Shown here piece after piece: positions 28,704 through 37,922 of a stretch of 64,000 nucleotides of DNA; within the stretch, counting starts at the first letter, position 1, and every line of letters begins with the position of its first letter. A program made the translations under genes and the position numbers. Location: positions 124,001 through 188,000 of the forward strand of contig JAJFFF010000004.1 in NCBI GenBank assembly GCA_021776785.1, in the 5' to 3' direction. Source of the DNA: Planctomycetota bacterium (GTDB taxonomy: Bacteria; Planctomycetota; PLA2). Under the pieces are notes generated by a model, which was not told the DNA's origin, searched no databases, and saw only the letters and a list, made by a program, of their open reading frames with translations.

Positions 28704-29368
28704 TACTGGTCCTCGTTATGGTCGGGTGTGTCCGACGGCGCATCTTCTTGCGCGGGCGGAGGCGGAGGCGCGGCCGCGATTTGCACGCGGCTCGGGCGCA
28801 ACACGCGGTCGTGGACGAGGTAGCCCTTGGCCAACTCGATCATGACGGTGCCTGCCGGGTGATCCGGCGACGGGATCATGCCCATCGCTTCGTGAAAGCG
28901 GGGATCGAACGGTTGGCCTTCGGCCTCAATCTCCGTCATGCCCTTTTCACTCAGGATGCGTAAGAGATCGTGCTTGGCGAGCTTAACGCCCTCGCGAATC
29001 GCTTCGCCATCGCCTTCGGCGAAGCACGCATGTTGCAGCGCGTCGAGCACGGGCAGCAGCGAGCGCATCAACTCCTCGGACGCGAAACGCCGGCCGAGTT
29101 CGCGGTCGCGCTCGGTCCGCTTGCGAAAGTTCTCAAGCTCCGCGAGCGAACGGACGTACTTGTCCTTCCACTCCGCGGCTTCCGCCTCGGGTGAAATCTC
29201 TCCCTCGACGGGCGCTTGTTCCGCCGCGGCCTGCTCCGGGTCCAAGACGTCGGGCGCCTCTTCAGCAGCCTCGCTCGCGTCGTCCGGGGCGTCTCCGGAC
29301 AGGTTCTGCGCGTCCGCCTCGGCGTCCGCTTTCTTCTTCTTATCGCCTTTGCCGAAAAAGCCGCTCAT
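28703..29368 (-). CDS. grpE: Nucleotide exchange factor GrpE
   Basis: Co-chaperone releasing ADP from DnaK. 221 residues, at the long end because of an acidic, Ala/Glu/Asp-rich N-terminal extension (about 1-65). The coiled-coil stretch [22 protein letters not shown] and the C-terminal beta-domain with [21 protein letters not shown] are family hallmarks. Start overlaps the dnaJ stop (ATGA), stop overlaps the fmdB start. dnaK itself is not in the window. Confidence 0.95.
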   Translation of the reverse strand: MSGFFGKGDKKKKADAEADAQNLSGDAPDDASEAAEEAPDVLDPEQAAAEQAPVEGEISPEAEAAEWKDKYVRSLAELENFRKRTERDRELGRRFASEELMRSLLPVLDALQHACFAEGDGEAIREGVKLAKHDLLRILSEKGMTEIEAEGQPFDPRFHEAMGMIPSPDHPAGTVMIELAKGYLVHDRVLRPSRVQIAAAPPPPPAQEDAPSDTPDHNEDQ

Positions 29369-30543
29369 TCAAAAATCTCGCGCACCTTGTCCCAAAAGCC
29401 CTTCTGTTTCGTCCCGACCTGGCGCTCTTCGAGCTCCGCATAGGTCCGCAACAGATCTTCTTGTTCCTTGTTCAGCTTCGTCGGCACTTCCACGATTACG
29501 CGCACGAGCTGGTTGCCCACGCCGTATCCGTCGAGTCGCGGAAGTCCGAGTCCACGCATGCGCAACGTCGTGCTCGACTGCGCGCCGCGCGGCACCGTAA
29601 GCTTGCTCTTGCCTTTCAGCGTCGGCACTTCGATCTCGGCGCCGAGGGCCGCCTGCGAAAAGCCGATCGGCACGTCGAGCAGGATGTCGTCGCCCGAGCG
29701 ACGAAACAACTCATGCTGCTTGACATGGATCTCGACGTAGAGATCGCCGCGCGGTCCGCCGCGCGGCCCCGCTTCCCCCTCGCCGGTGAGACGCAACTGC
29801 ATCCCGTTCTCGATGCCGGGGGGAATCGTGACCGTGACTTCGCGTTCACGCGGGACACGTCCGCCACCGCGACACGTCTTGCACGGGTCCTTCACGACCT
29901 CGCCAGTGCCGCGACACTGCGAGCAGGTGCCGCGCATCGCGAAAAATCCCTGCTGCTGCACGACGTAGCCGTGACCGCCGCATTGCGCACACGACGTCGG
30001 CTTCGTTCCTTTTTTGGCGCCGGAGCCGGAGCAGTCGGTGCAGATCTCGTTGCGCGAGATTTCGATCTTTTTCTTCACGCCTTTGAGGACGTCTTCAAGG
30101 TTGATCTCGAGATCGACTTTTAAGTGCGCGCCCCGTCCCGCTTGGCGACTGCGCCGTCCGCCGCCGCCTCCGCCGCCAAAGCCGCCGAACAGGTCTTCAA
30201 ACATCGAGCCGCCGCTGCTGCCGCCGCCGCTCCGACCACCACCGAAGATATCGCCGAATGCGCGGAAGATGTCTTCGACGGACCCGAACTGCGGGCCACC
30301 GCCCGCCCCACCGACGCCGGCGTGACCGAATTGGTCGTACGCCTGACGCTTTTTTTGATCCGACAGAACTTCGTAGGCTTCGGCGGCCTCCTTGAAACTC
30401 TCCTCGGCCTGTTTGTTGCCGGGGTTCTTGTCGGGGTGGAACTTCAGCGCGATCTTGCGATACGAACGCTTGATGGTATCGACGTCAGCGTTCTTGGGAA
30501 CGCCTAGGACTTCGTAGTAGTCGCGCTTGCTGGACACAGGCAT
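29365..30543 (-). CDS. dnaJ: Chaperone DnaJ
   Basis: Type I Hsp40 of 392 residues, delivers substrates to DnaK and stimulates its ATPase. J domain at 1-75 with the HPD motif at 36-38; Gly/Phe-rich linker about 77-130; four zinc-finger repeats ([32 protein letters not shown]) at about 160-235; C-terminal substrate domains after that. The stop overlaps the grpE start. The 125-bp gap to groEL1 upstream holds a 14-bp perfect palindrome, so dnaJ-grpE-fmdB may also have its own promoter. Confidence 0.97.
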   Translation of the reverse strand: MPVSSKRDYYEVLGVPKNADVDTIKRSYRKIALKFHPDKNPGNKQAEESFKEAAEAYEVLSDQKKRQAYDQFGHAGVGGAGGGPQFGSVEDIFRAFGDIFGGGRSGGGSSGGSMFEDLFGGFGGGGGGGRRSRQAGRGAHLKVDLEINLEDVLKGVKKKIEISRNEICTDCSGSGAKKGTKPTSCAQCGGHGYVVQQQGFFAMRGTCSQCRGTGEVVKDPCKTCRGGGRVPREREVTVTIPPGIENGMQLRLTGEGEAGPRGGPRGDLYVEIHVKQHELFRRSGDDILLDVPIGFSQAALGAEIEVPTLKGKSKLTVPRGAQSSTTLRMRGLGLPRLDGYGVGNQLVRVIVEVPTKLNKEQEDLLRTYAELEERQVGTKQKGFWDKVREIFE

Positions 30544-30557
30544 GGGCTCATTTTTGG

Positions 30558-30571
30558 GAGTCTGCAGACTC
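30558..30571. promoter_or_regulatory. 14-bp perfect palindrome before dnaJ
   Basis: GAGTCTGCAGACTC, fully self-complementary, lies 15 bp upstream of the dnaJ ATG. It could be an operator or part of an mRNA hairpin near the ribosome site. It does not resemble CIRCE. No -10/-35 pair is convincing nearby. Confidence 0.35.
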
Positions 30572-30668
30572 GATCAGCACCGAGGCTACTCTTGTAGATC
30601 GGCGAGGACTGGCTGGCAGCCCCCGCCGTTTTTTTCGATGGCGTCGGGTCCTGGACGAAAGTCACCTT

Positions 30669-32270
30669 CTATGAGGTGGCGCCGATCGACTTGTCGTCTT
30701 TCAACTCGGTGATCATCGTGTCGGTCGTGAGCATCAACGCTGCACGGCCCGCTGCATTTTGCAGCGCCACACGAACCACCTTGACGGGGTCGATGACACC
30801 CATCTCGATCATGTTGCCGTAGGTCTTGGAGAGCGCGTCGAAACCGTAGTTGGAATCGTCGTGCTCCTCGATCTCCGCCGCCACCAACGAGCCGTTTTCA
30901 CCGGCGTTGGTCGCGATCGAACGCAGCGGCAGCGCCAGTGCGTCTCTCAAGATCTTGGCGCCGACTTTCTCGTCGCCGGACACATCCAACTTGTCGATCG
31001 CCTGACGCGCACGCAGCAACGCTACGCCGCCTCCGGGCACGATGCCTTCTTCGACCGCCGCACGGGTGGCGTTGAGAGCATCTTCGACGCGGAACTTACG
31101 CTCCTTCATCTCGGTTTCGGTCTTCGCGCCGACTTGGATCACCGCCACGCCGCCCGTCAACTTGGCGAGGCGCTCTTCGAGCTTCTCGCGGTCGTAGTCG
31201 GACGTGGACTTTTCGATCTGCGCGCGAATCTGCGCGATGCGTTGATTGATCGCATCTTTTTCGCCGCCGCCGTCCACGATGGTGGTTTTGTCTTTCTCCA
31301 AGATCACTTTGGCCGCGTGGCCCAAGTGGCTCAGCTCGACGCTCTCAAGCTTGATGCCCTGATCTTCGGAGATGAACTGGCCGCCGGTTAGGACTGCCAT
31401 GTCCTCCATCATCGCCTTGCGACGATCGCCAAATCCGGGTGCTTTTGTCGCACCGACTTTAAGCACGCCGCGCAGACGGTTGATGACGAGAGCGGCCAGC
31501 GCTTCGCCGTCGACGTCTTCCGCGATGAGCAGGATCGGGTTGCCGGAGTGCGCAACTTTTTCGAGCACCGGAACAAGGTCACGCAGCGAGGAGAGTTTCT
31601 TCTCGTAAAAGAGAATCGACACGTCCTCGAGCTCGGCCTTCAGCGACTCGGGGTCGGTGATGAAGTACGGGGACAAAAAGCCCTTATCGAACTGAAGACC
31701 GTCGACGGTGTCGAGGGTGGTCTCCATGCCCTTGCCTTCTTCGACCGTGATCACGCCATCCTTGCCCGCCTTCTCGACCGCGTCAGCGAGCATTTCGCCG
31801 ATTTCTTGGTCCTGGTTGGCGGAGATAGCGGCGACTTGAACGATCTGTTTGCGACCGTTGACCGGAGTGGCCATCTCTTCGAGACGCGCCACAACCGCTT
31901 TGATCGCTTTTTCGATGCCGCGCTGCAAGAGCACGGGAGCCGCGCCGGTTGCAAGTGCCTTGAGGCCCGCGGAGTACACCGCCTCAACGAGCACGCTCGC
32001 CGTGGTGGTGCCGTCGCCCGCGATGTCGTTGGTCTTGTTGGCGACTTCACGCACAACTTTGGCGCCCAAGTTCTCGAAGGGCTCTTCGAGCTCAATTTCT
32101 TTGGCGACGGTCACGCCGTCTTTGGTGACGACCGGACTGCCGAATGATTTCTGCAAGAGGACGTTCCGACCACCAGGGCCGAGCGTCGCCTTGACTACGC
32201 CCGCTGTTTTGCGAACGCCGACGAGAACGCGTTGGCGCGCTTCGTCATCAAAAAGTAGTTGTTTGGCCAC
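30669..32270 (-). CDS. groEL: Chaperonin GroEL, paralogue 1
   Basis: 60-kDa chaperonin subunit, 533 residues, forming ATP-driven folding chambers with GroES. ATG preceded by AGGAG at optimal distance. ATP-site motifs [19 protein letters not shown] and the equatorial [11 protein letters not shown] are intact, and the apical and intermediate domains are full length. The C-terminus ends [10 protein letters not shown], lacking the Gly-Gly-Met repeats of canonical GroEL, as in many planctomycetes (known for the phylum). It starts 8 bp after groES. Confidence 0.97.
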   Translation of the reverse strand: MAKQLLFDDEARQRVLVGVRKTAGVVKATLGPGGRNVLLQKSFGSPVVTKDGVTVAKEIELEEPFENLGAKVVREVANKTNDIAGDGTTTASVLVEAVYSAGLKALATGAAPVLLQRGIEKAIKAVVARLEEMATPVNGRKQIVQVAAISANQDQEIGEMLADAVEKAGKDGVITVEEGKGMETTLDTVDGLQFDKGFLSPYFITDPESLKAELEDVSILFYEKKLSSLRDLVPVLEKVAHSGNPILLIAEDVDGEALAALVINRLRGVLKVGATKAPGFGDRRKAMMEDMAVLTGGQFISEDQGIKLESVELSHLGHAAKVILEKDKTTIVDGGGEKDAINQRIAQIRAQIEKSTSDYDREKLEERLAKLTGGVAVIQVGAKTETEMKERKFRVEDALNATRAAVEEGIVPGGGVALLRARQAIDKLDVSGDEKVGAKILRDALALPLRSIATNAGENGSLVAAEIEEHDDSNYGFDALSKTYGNMIEMGVIDPVKVVRVALQNAAGRAALMLTTDTMITELKDDKSIGATS

Positions 32271-32278
32271 GGTGTCTC

Positions 32279-32569
32279 CTACTGGATCTTGGCGAGAACG
32301 TCGCGCACTTCGAGGATTTTATATTCCTCGCCGTCGATGCGCACTTCGGTGCCCGCGTACTTGCCGTAGATCACGCGATCACCCTTCGCCACGGGGGGCG
32401 GGATGCGATCGCCTTTTTCTTCAATGTATTTGCCGGGACCAACAGCCATGACTTCACCCTGCATGGGCTTTTCCTTCGCTGTGTCCGGGAGATAGATGCC
32501 GCCTGCCGATTTGTCTTCGCCTTCCAAAGGCTTGACCACGATGCGGTCTTTGAGGGGTCGGATGTTCAT
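32279..32569 (-). CDS. groES: Co-chaperonin GroES
   Basis: 96-residue heptameric lid of GroEL. Start set at the ATG followed by NIRPLKDR because AAGGA lies six bases upstream; upstream in-frame ATGs would place the ribosome site inside the coding region. The mobile loop region [18 protein letters not shown] and [22 protein letters not shown] segments are typical. It sits between two groEL genes, 11 bp after groEL2 and 8 bp before groEL1. Confidence 0.97.
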   Translation of the reverse strand: MNIRPLKDRIVVKPLEGEDKSAGGIYLPDTAKEKPMQGEVMAVGPGKYIEEKGDRIPPPVAKGDRVIYGKYAGTEVRIDGEEYKILEVRDVLAKIQ

Positions 32570-32580
32570 CGCCATTCCTT

Positions 32581-34212
32581 CTACCATTCGTCGCCGAATT
32601 CGCCGTGGTGATCGTGACCGTGCGGGTCTTCGTCCGAGTCCTCGGGAATGTCTGTGATGAGAGCTTCTGTTGAAAGCAAAACCGTCGCCACCGAGGCGGC
32701 GTTTTGCAAAGCAGAACGCGTAACCTTGGCCGGGTCGATGATGCCGAGTTGATAAAGGTCGCCGTACTCGCCGGTGGATGCGTCGAAACCGAACGCGCCG
32801 TCGCCGGCCCGAACTTTCTTCACCACCAACGCGCCGTCGAAGCCCGCGTTCTCCGCAATGCGCTCGGTCGGAACCGAGATCGAGTTGCGGATGATGTCGA
32901 CACCGATCTGTTCGTCGCCCGCGAGCTTCAGCTCTTCAACCGAATCGAGCGCGCGGATAAACGCGGTGCCGCCGCCGGGCATGACGCCCTCTTCGATGGC
33001 CGCACGCGTCGCATGGAGCGCATCTTCGACGCGCGCCTTGCGCTCTTTCATCTCGCTCTCGGTGGCCGCGCCAACCAAGATCTCCGCGACGCCGCCCGCG
33101 AGGCGCGCGAGGCGCTCCTGGAGCTTTTCGCGATCGTAGTCACTGTCGCTCGCCGCAATCTCGCGGCGAATCTGTGCGCAACGACCGCTGACGGCCGACG
33201 ATTCGCCGGCGCCCTGAATGATCGTTGTGTTTTCGGAGTCAATTACGATGCGCTTCGCCGTACCCAGTTGGGTGACGTCGATGGCTTCGAGGTCGCTGCC
33301 GAGATCTTTGTAGAACGCTTCGCCGCCGAGCAGCGCTGCGATGTCACCGAGCATGGCCTTGCGACGGTCGCCATAGCCGGGCGCCTTGACCGCGCAGACG
33401 TTGAGCACGCCGCGCATCTTGTTCACGACCAGCGTTGCGAGCGCGTCACCCTCCACCGACTCGGCGATGATGAGCAGCGGACGCTTCGTCTGGGAGATTT
33501 TCTCGAGCAGCGGAACGAACTTCGCCGCCGCGCTGATCTTGTCTTCCCAGATCAAAACAAGCGGGTTGTCGAGAACGCACTCGAGACGATCGGGATCGGT
33601 CACAAAGTGCGGGCTCGCGTAGCCGCGATCAAACTGCATGCCTTCGACGACGTCGACGGTGGTGTCGAGCGCTTTGCCCTCCTCCACCGTAATCACGCCG
33701 TCGCGGCCTACCTTCTCCATCGCTTCCGCGATCATGGAGCCGACTTCGAGATCGCCGTTGGCGGCAATCGTGCCGACCTGTTGGATCTCTTCTTTCGTGT
33801 CGATCTTGCGCGAGTAGCTCTCGATGTAAGACACGACGGAATTGACGGCGGTTTGGATGCCGCGTCCCACAGCCGCCACGCTCGCACCGGCGGTGACAAA
33901 GCGGAGGCTCTGGTTAAAAATCGCCTCGGCCAAAACGGTCGCGGTCGTCGTGCCGTCGCCGGCGACGTCGGACGTCTTGGTGGCGGCTTCTTTGAGAAGC
34001 TGCGCACCGAGGTTTTCGTACGGGTTGTTGAGCTCGACCTCTTCGGCGACGGTGACGCCGTCCTTAGTAACGGTGGGGTTACCCCACCCTTTGTCGATGA
34101 CCGCGGTCCGCCCACGCGGGCCGTACGTCGAGCGAACGGCCTTGGCCAATTTCGCTACGCCGGCACGTAGGTGTTCACGGGCTTCATGCTCGAAAGCAAG
34201 CTGCTTCGGCAT
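32581..34212 (-). CDS. groEL: Chaperonin GroEL, paralogue 2 with acidic/His tail
   Basis: 543-residue chaperonin subunit, first gene of the cluster, with a strong AGGAGG eight bases before the ATG. ATP-binding motifs [19 protein letters not shown] and EGVMPGGGTA are present, so it is probably an active ATPase. It is clearly diverged from the groEL1 product (for example YGPRG for LGPGG) and its tail is SDEDPHGHDHHGEFGDEW, acidic and His-rich, with a Gly-Met repeat missing. The tail would line the chamber floor and suggests a specialised client set or metal binding; that is inference. No CIRCE element is visible upstream. Confidence 0.95.
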   Translation of the reverse strand: MPKQLAFEHEAREHLRAGVAKLAKAVRSTYGPRGRTAVIDKGWGNPTVTKDGVTVAEEVELNNPYENLGAQLLKEAATKTSDVAGDGTTTATVLAEAIFNQSLRFVTAGASVAAVGRGIQTAVNSVVSYIESYSRKIDTKEEIQQVGTIAANGDLEVGSMIAEAMEKVGRDGVITVEEGKALDTTVDVVEGMQFDRGYASPHFVTDPDRLECVLDNPLVLIWEDKISAAAKFVPLLEKISQTKRPLLIIAESVEGDALATLVVNKMRGVLNVCAVKAPGYGDRRKAMLGDIAALLGGEAFYKDLGSDLEAIDVTQLGTAKRIVIDSENTTIIQGAGESSAVSGRCAQIRREIAASDSDYDREKLQERLARLAGGVAEILVGAATESEMKERKARVEDALHATRAAIEEGVMPGGGTAFIRALDSVEELKLAGDEQIGVDIIRNSISVPTERIAENAGFDGALVVKKVRAGDGAFGFDASTGEYGDLYQLGIIDPAKVTRSALQNAASVATVLLSTEALITDIPEDSDEDPHGHDHHGEFGDEW

Positions 34213-34451
34213 TGACTAATCCTCCTGGCTGGTTTGAAACCTTCAGGCGAGGCCACTAGGCGAACGCTGTGCCGATAACTCTGAAATCCGTAACCAACGC
34301 AAAGAACCGACGTTACGAATCCAGGGCGCCGCAACCCAATGCCAGAATGACAAGCTGACCGAGCCCGAGATGACAGATTGAGCCGGCCCCAAAAACCCAA
34401 AAAGCAACCCCCACCCAAACCCCAAAGACAAGACCCAGTTCGGGACCAGTA

Positions 34452-34649
34452 CGGGACCAGGTTCCCATGTAAAACGCCGTAACCTAAACGAGTGAATCGA
34501 CTTAGAACGACGACGTGCGGGATTTTTCGCGCAAACAAGACCGAAAAGGCAGGCCACAAGCCCAAAGTGCGCGAAAGTTCCCGCAGGTGACCACCATAAA
34601 CCATTATCAAAAAACAACTTACAACGTCGCACAAGGGGACCTGGTCCCG
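34452..34649. repeat. Inverted-repeat element, copy 2
   Basis: Lies in the 34213-34870 gap. Left arm 34452-34532 and right arm 34569-34649 are both 81 nt, separated by 36 nt. Outer edges pair (CGGGACCAGGTTCCC with GGGGACCTGGTCCCG, one mismatch) and inner edges pair (GCGGGATTTTTCGCGC with GCGCGAAAGTTCCCGC). The right arm matches the arms of copy 1 (2265-2556) in order: CGCGAAA, TTCCCGCA, CATAAACC, AAAAAA, ACTT, GGTCCCG. Flanking right is a three-fold motif at 34643-34704. The rest of the gap (34213-34451 and 34705-34870) shows no gene; it contains the groEL2 ribosome site and presumably its promoter. Confidence 0.75.
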
Positions 34650-34704
34650 TGCCCCGATCCGTACCCCGTCCCGTGCCCCGAAGGAGATTGGGTCCCGTGC
34701 CCCG
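34643..34704. repeat. GTCCCGTGCCCCG motif, three copies at 24-bp period
   Basis: The 13-mer GTCCCGTGCCCCG, at 34644, 34668 and 34692, repeats at exactly 24-bp intervals, the first copy forming the outer edge of the inverted-repeat element. The intervening bases differ between copies. No coding frame is convincing here. Confidence 0.6.
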
Positions 34705-34870
34705 TGCGAAGATCGCGTCGCCGGCGAAAAAGAACGCCATCGGAAACAAAGTGGTCGTGTAGCCCCTCACTGCACGAACGGGAATGTGAGCGGCGACGTG
34801 GGCGCCCCGGACCGGGATCTAGCGTTCTGACAAAGGCGCCACAAGATTTGGCCGCATCGAGCCAGCTAGA

Positions 34871-35307
34871 ATGCGTCTTGTGGCACGGCGATTGGAAGAC
34901 CATCAGCTCGGGACGCTCATCTGGGAGGACGACTTCAAACAGTGGGAGGGCGAGATCTGTATCGCGCCATTCGCCCCTTGCGCGTTGTCTGTTTTTTCGC
35001 GCGAGGACCCCGAGCGCCCCATCACGGTGCCGGTGCGGGCGGCGATTGCTCGCGCCGCGAGCTCGGAGCGGACCTACCGCGAGCGAGCGGCAAACGAGCT
35101 CTTAAAAACCTACGAATCCGAATGGTCAGACGAACCGCAGCTCACAACGCAGCAGTTCATGAATCGGTGGCGACTGATCTCGGTCGAAGTCCACGAAAGC
35201 GGATACGCCGAGCTCTCTTACGACGCGCAGGAATGTTCGACGACCACGAAGTAGGAATAAGAATCCGCCCCAACGGAGACTTCCAGGAAGCAGTAGTCGA
35301 AGGCTAA
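34871..35307 (+). pseudogene. DUF2262-like gene with a frameshift near the 3' end
   Basis: From the ATG at 34871 a 127-residue frame runs to a stop at 35254 and looks like the N-terminal part of DUF2262 proteins: LGTLIWEDDFKQWEG, then ELLKTYESEW and the FMNRWRLISVEV segment followed by GYAELSYDAQ. At about 35230 the similarity jumps to another forward frame giving MFDDHEVGIRIRPNGDFQEA and ending at 35307, which is the expected C-terminal D-x-F-x-x-H-x-I motif region. One base-level indel restores a single protein of about 145 residues. Either a true recent frameshift or a sequencing error. Function of DUF2262 is unknown. Confidence 0.6.
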
Positions 35308-35319
35308 GCGCAGTCGCGT

Positions 35320-35700
35320 CAAACCCAAAGGCGACAAGAAGACGCCCGAAACATGCCGCCGCAATCGAACGGCGGGGTCTCAACATCGTCAGATGTTGAA
35401 CCAAGTAATACAGGACCTAGCGCCGCCAGAGGCGAGGACCAACCGTCAAGGGCATGCCAAACCAAACGAACGTCAAAGTCTCAACATCGTCAGATGTTGA
35501 ACCAAGAAACACAGCACGCGCCGCCAAAGGCGACAAGAAGACGCCCGAGACATGCCGCCGCAATCGAACGGCGGGGTCTCAACATCGTCAGATGTTGAAC
35601 CAAGTATTACAGGACCTAGCGCCGCCAGAGGCGAGGACCAACCGTCAAGGGCATGCCAAACCAAACGAACGTCAAAGTCTCAACGGCGTCAGCCGTTGAA
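35320..35700. repeat. Tandem hairpin repeat array (four units)
   Basis: Fills the gap between two convergent genes. Four hairpins begin at 35381, 35482, 35580 and 35681, spacing 101, 98 and 101 bp; alternate units are near-identical (199-bp super-period). Each core is TCAAC-NNN-GTCA-NNN-GTTGAACCA. Three stems read CAACATC/GATGTTG; the fourth reads CAACGGC/GCCGTTG, so paired bases changed together while the GTCA loop stayed fixed. Upstream parts share CGCCGCCA-AGGCGA, CATGCC and CGAACG blocks, and two units contain an extra CCGCC/GGCGG stem. A related locus is at 51692-51816. Confidence 0.8.
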
Positions 35701-35705
35701 CCAGA

Positions 35706-36521
35706 CTACTTAGGATCTTTCCACGCCGGCGATCTCGACTTGTTCTCGCCGAACCACTCTTCCCAGTTCGCGGCATCGGAGATCGTCGGTTCTTTGCAGA
35801 TGAGCTGCATCGTTTTCACGATCGACATCTGCACCTTGTTCCAACGCTCGGTCGCTTCCGCGCTGACGCTCTTGCCGCCCTGGCCGCCGCTGCTCGGCTT
35901 CTCCATCGTCATCCGCTTCATGATCATCGCGGCAATCTTCTTGCGAGTCTTGCCCTTCGCGCCGGCGTAGCCGCCCAACGCCTTGTACGCCGCGTTCGCG
36001 ACATCCGCGTTGCGGTGCTTGCAAAGGTCTTCAAACGTCCTGAGGAGCCGGGTGTCCGCAAGCGCGCCCATCGCTTCGACGGCCACGAGTTGCACAGCGA
36101 GGTGATCTTCGTCCTTGGCTTCTTTTTCCAATGCGAGTTTTTTGAGCATGCTCCCCGCCGACTTGCCACCGAGCACTCCGGCTGCGGCAACAAAGTTTTT
36201 GATCGTGCCCCAGTTGCCCTTGCAGACCTTAAGCGACTTCTTGACCTCTTTAACGATCGCGTCGCGCGCCTTGGGTTCCTTGATCGTCGCGCCGTCATCT
36301 TTGAGCTGTTTGGAAAGGCGGCCAAGCTTGCTCAGATCCTTGTCCGCGTTCGCGGTCGATAGCTGACTGAGAATCGCGGCGCCATCGAGCGCCTCCTTGT
36401 TCTCACTTTCATCCTCCGCACGAACCGGGCCCGTGATAAGAAGAACGATGAGCGCGAGCCCCCATGGGAACGGGTGCGTCTGCCAGGTGGATTGCTGCCG
36501 GGTTGTTTGCTGTTTGGGCAT
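35706..36521 (-). CDS. Secreted HEAT-like protein
   Basis: 271-residue exported protein of unknown function. The ATG at 36521 is preceded by AGGAG and gives a signal peptide with a long polar start and hydrophobic core (about 15-38, ending GPVRA). The mature part is Lys/Ala-rich with helical repeats (about 120-210, LVAVEAMGALADTRLLRTF) of HEAT type and the planctomycete-style ending WEEWFGENKSRSPAW. It converges on the hairpin-repeat array and diverges from the next gene by 56 bp. Confidence 0.8.
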   Translation of the reverse strand: MPKQQTTRQQSTWQTHPFPWGLALIVLLITGPVRAEDESENKEALDGAAILSQLSTANADKDLSKLGRLSKQLKDDGATIKEPKARDAIVKEVKKSLKVCKGNWGTIKNFVAAAGVLGGKSAGSMLKKLALEKEAKDEDHLAVQLVAVEAMGALADTRLLRTFEDLCKHRNADVANAAYKALGGYAGAKGKTRKKIAAMIMKRMTMEKPSSGGQGGKSVSAEATERWNKVQMSIVKTMQLICKEPTISDAANWEEWFGENKSRSPAWKDPK

Positions 36522-36577
36522 ATCGGACGTCTCCTGCGAACTCTTAGTATAGCGCGCCGAATTCGGAGTCGTGAGCC

Positions 36578-37900
36578 ATGCCGCAAAGCCGCAAACGCCG
36601 TTCCTGGAAGCGGTGGATCCTCCTGCTCCTGCTGCTGCTGGCCGCATGGTTCCTGCCGGCATTTTTCCCCGGGATTTTCCCGGCCGGCGGCTGGAAGGGC
36701 TTGGGGCCCTGGGGTGACCAGGAAACGGCGCGGGTTTCTGTGATTGTCCTCGATCAGGACGCCCGACCCGTCGCGGGCGCCCGCATCTTTCTCAAGAACC
36801 GCGAGTTGGGCCAGACCAACGAAAACGGCGAATTCTCTTGGGACGGGGCGAAGAGCGAGCGGGACGACGCGTGGGTCGCGGATGGCACCAAACGCGGACG
36901 CGTGGACGGCGAAGGCAGCCGCGTCGAACTGGCGCCTCCGACGCGCGCGGGCCGCGTCCTCGCCAAGGAACCCAAACTCAAAAAAGGCGAGGTCGTGTTG
37001 CTCGCGGGGCGCGGCGAAGTCTTGGATCGTGCGCGCACCAACGCCAAGGGTGAGTACGCCATCGACGAGGACGCGCGCGCCCAGTCGATCAGCTTCCAGC
37101 CCGACGAACAGCAACCGGGCGACGCACCGTTTGTCGGGCAAGACGGCGACCTCGCGCAGGCCCAGCACGAAGAGATCCGCGGGCGCCTCGGCGGCATCGG
37201 CGCGGTGCGGTTCTCGGTCGCCGGGACGTGGCGCGCGAAAGGCAGCGACACAGCGTTGCCGTTTCACGCGACATGGCAGACCGACGCGGACGGCAATTTC
37301 GTCGGACGCCTCCCGCAAGCTGCCCGCGCGTGGGGACTCGTGGAGGGTCGCGTGTTTCGCATCGCGTCCGGCGACATCACGCTGCCGGCAACGACCACGG
37401 CGAGCGGTGTGGTCACGCGCGCCGGAAAAGCGGTCAGCGGCGCAACGTTATCGTGGCGACCGATGGTCGAAGAGGGCATCCCAGCCGTCATGCCACCGCT
37501 CAAAATCAAAACAGGACCGGACGGAACGTTTCGCTTGAAGCTAAGCGATCTGCATTGCGAGCTCCGCATCGAGGCGCCTGGTTGCGCCACGCGCGTCTGG
37601 CCCGACGTCGCACCGAAAGCCGACCTCAAGTTCGAGTTGGCTCCCGGGACGAGTGTGAGCGGAACGGTCGTCGATCAACACGGCCTGCCGATCGCCGGTG
37701 CGGCGGTCTTCGGCCACGGGCTCCCCGAAGCGGACCATCCGATCGTTTCGACAAAGACCGACGCGCTGGGTCGTTTCATGTTGGACGGACTGGGCGGCGC
37801 TAAAACACGTCTTCGCGTCCACGCGCGCGGCCACACGTCGCAGACCATGAACGATGTAAGCGCCGGCGCCACGATCGCGGCGCAACTCAAGCGCCGCTAA
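36578..37900 (+). CDS. Membrane-anchored protein with carboxypeptidase-regulatory-like domains
   Basis: 440-residue protein. Residues about 12-38 form a Leu-rich membrane anchor after an Arg/Lys start, so the body is probably extracytoplasmic. At least three Ig-like carboxypeptidase-regulatory repeats follow: about 52-85 (VLDQDARPVAGARIFL, then TNENGEFSWDG), about 270-340 (ASGVVTRAGKAVSGATLSW, TGPDGTFRLKL), and about 365-440 (VSGTVVDQHGLPIAGAAVFG, TDALGRFMLDG). Such repeats are structural modules in surface proteins. No enzymatic motif seen. Confidence 0.82.
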   Translation: MPQSRKRRSWKRWILLLLLLLAAWFLPAFFPGIFPAGGWKGLGPWGDQETARVSVIVLDQDARPVAGARIFLKNRELGQTNENGEFSWDGAKSERDDAWVADGTKRGRVDGEGSRVELAPPTRAGRVLAKEPKLKKGEVVLLAGRGEVLDRARTNAKGEYAIDEDARAQSISFQPDEQQPGDAPFVGQDGDLAQAQHEEIRGRLGGIGAVRFSVAGTWRAKGSDTALPFHATWQTDADGNFVGRLPQAARAWGLVEGRVFRIASGDITLPATTTASGVVTRAGKAVSGATLSWRPMVEEGIPAVMPPLKIKTGPDGTFRLKLSDLHCELRIEAPGCATRVWPDVAPKADLKFELAPGTSVSGTVVDQHGLPIAGAAVFGHGLPEADHPIVSTKTDALGRFMLDGLGGAKTRLRVHARGHTSQTMNDVSAGATIAAQLKRR

Positions 37901-37922
37901 AACCGCGTTCGCAAGAAGATCC

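Noticed and set aside
34213..34451. CIRCE heat-shock operator upstream of groEL2
   Set aside because: No TTAGCACTC-N9-GAGTGCTAA match was seen.
34155..34770. Minus-strand open frames upstream of groEL2
   Set aside because: They cover the inverted-repeat element, and their peptides come from repeat-derived GPG/TGP patterns.
35375..35402. Integron attC site
   Set aside because: The TCAAC...GTTGAACCA ends recall attC core sites, but the core spacing and the R'/R'' consensus do not match, and no integrase or cassette genes are present.
35381..35698. CRISPR array reading of the hairpin repeats
   Set aside because: The segments between the short repeats also repeat (199-bp super-period), there is no unique spacer set, and no cas gene is in the window.
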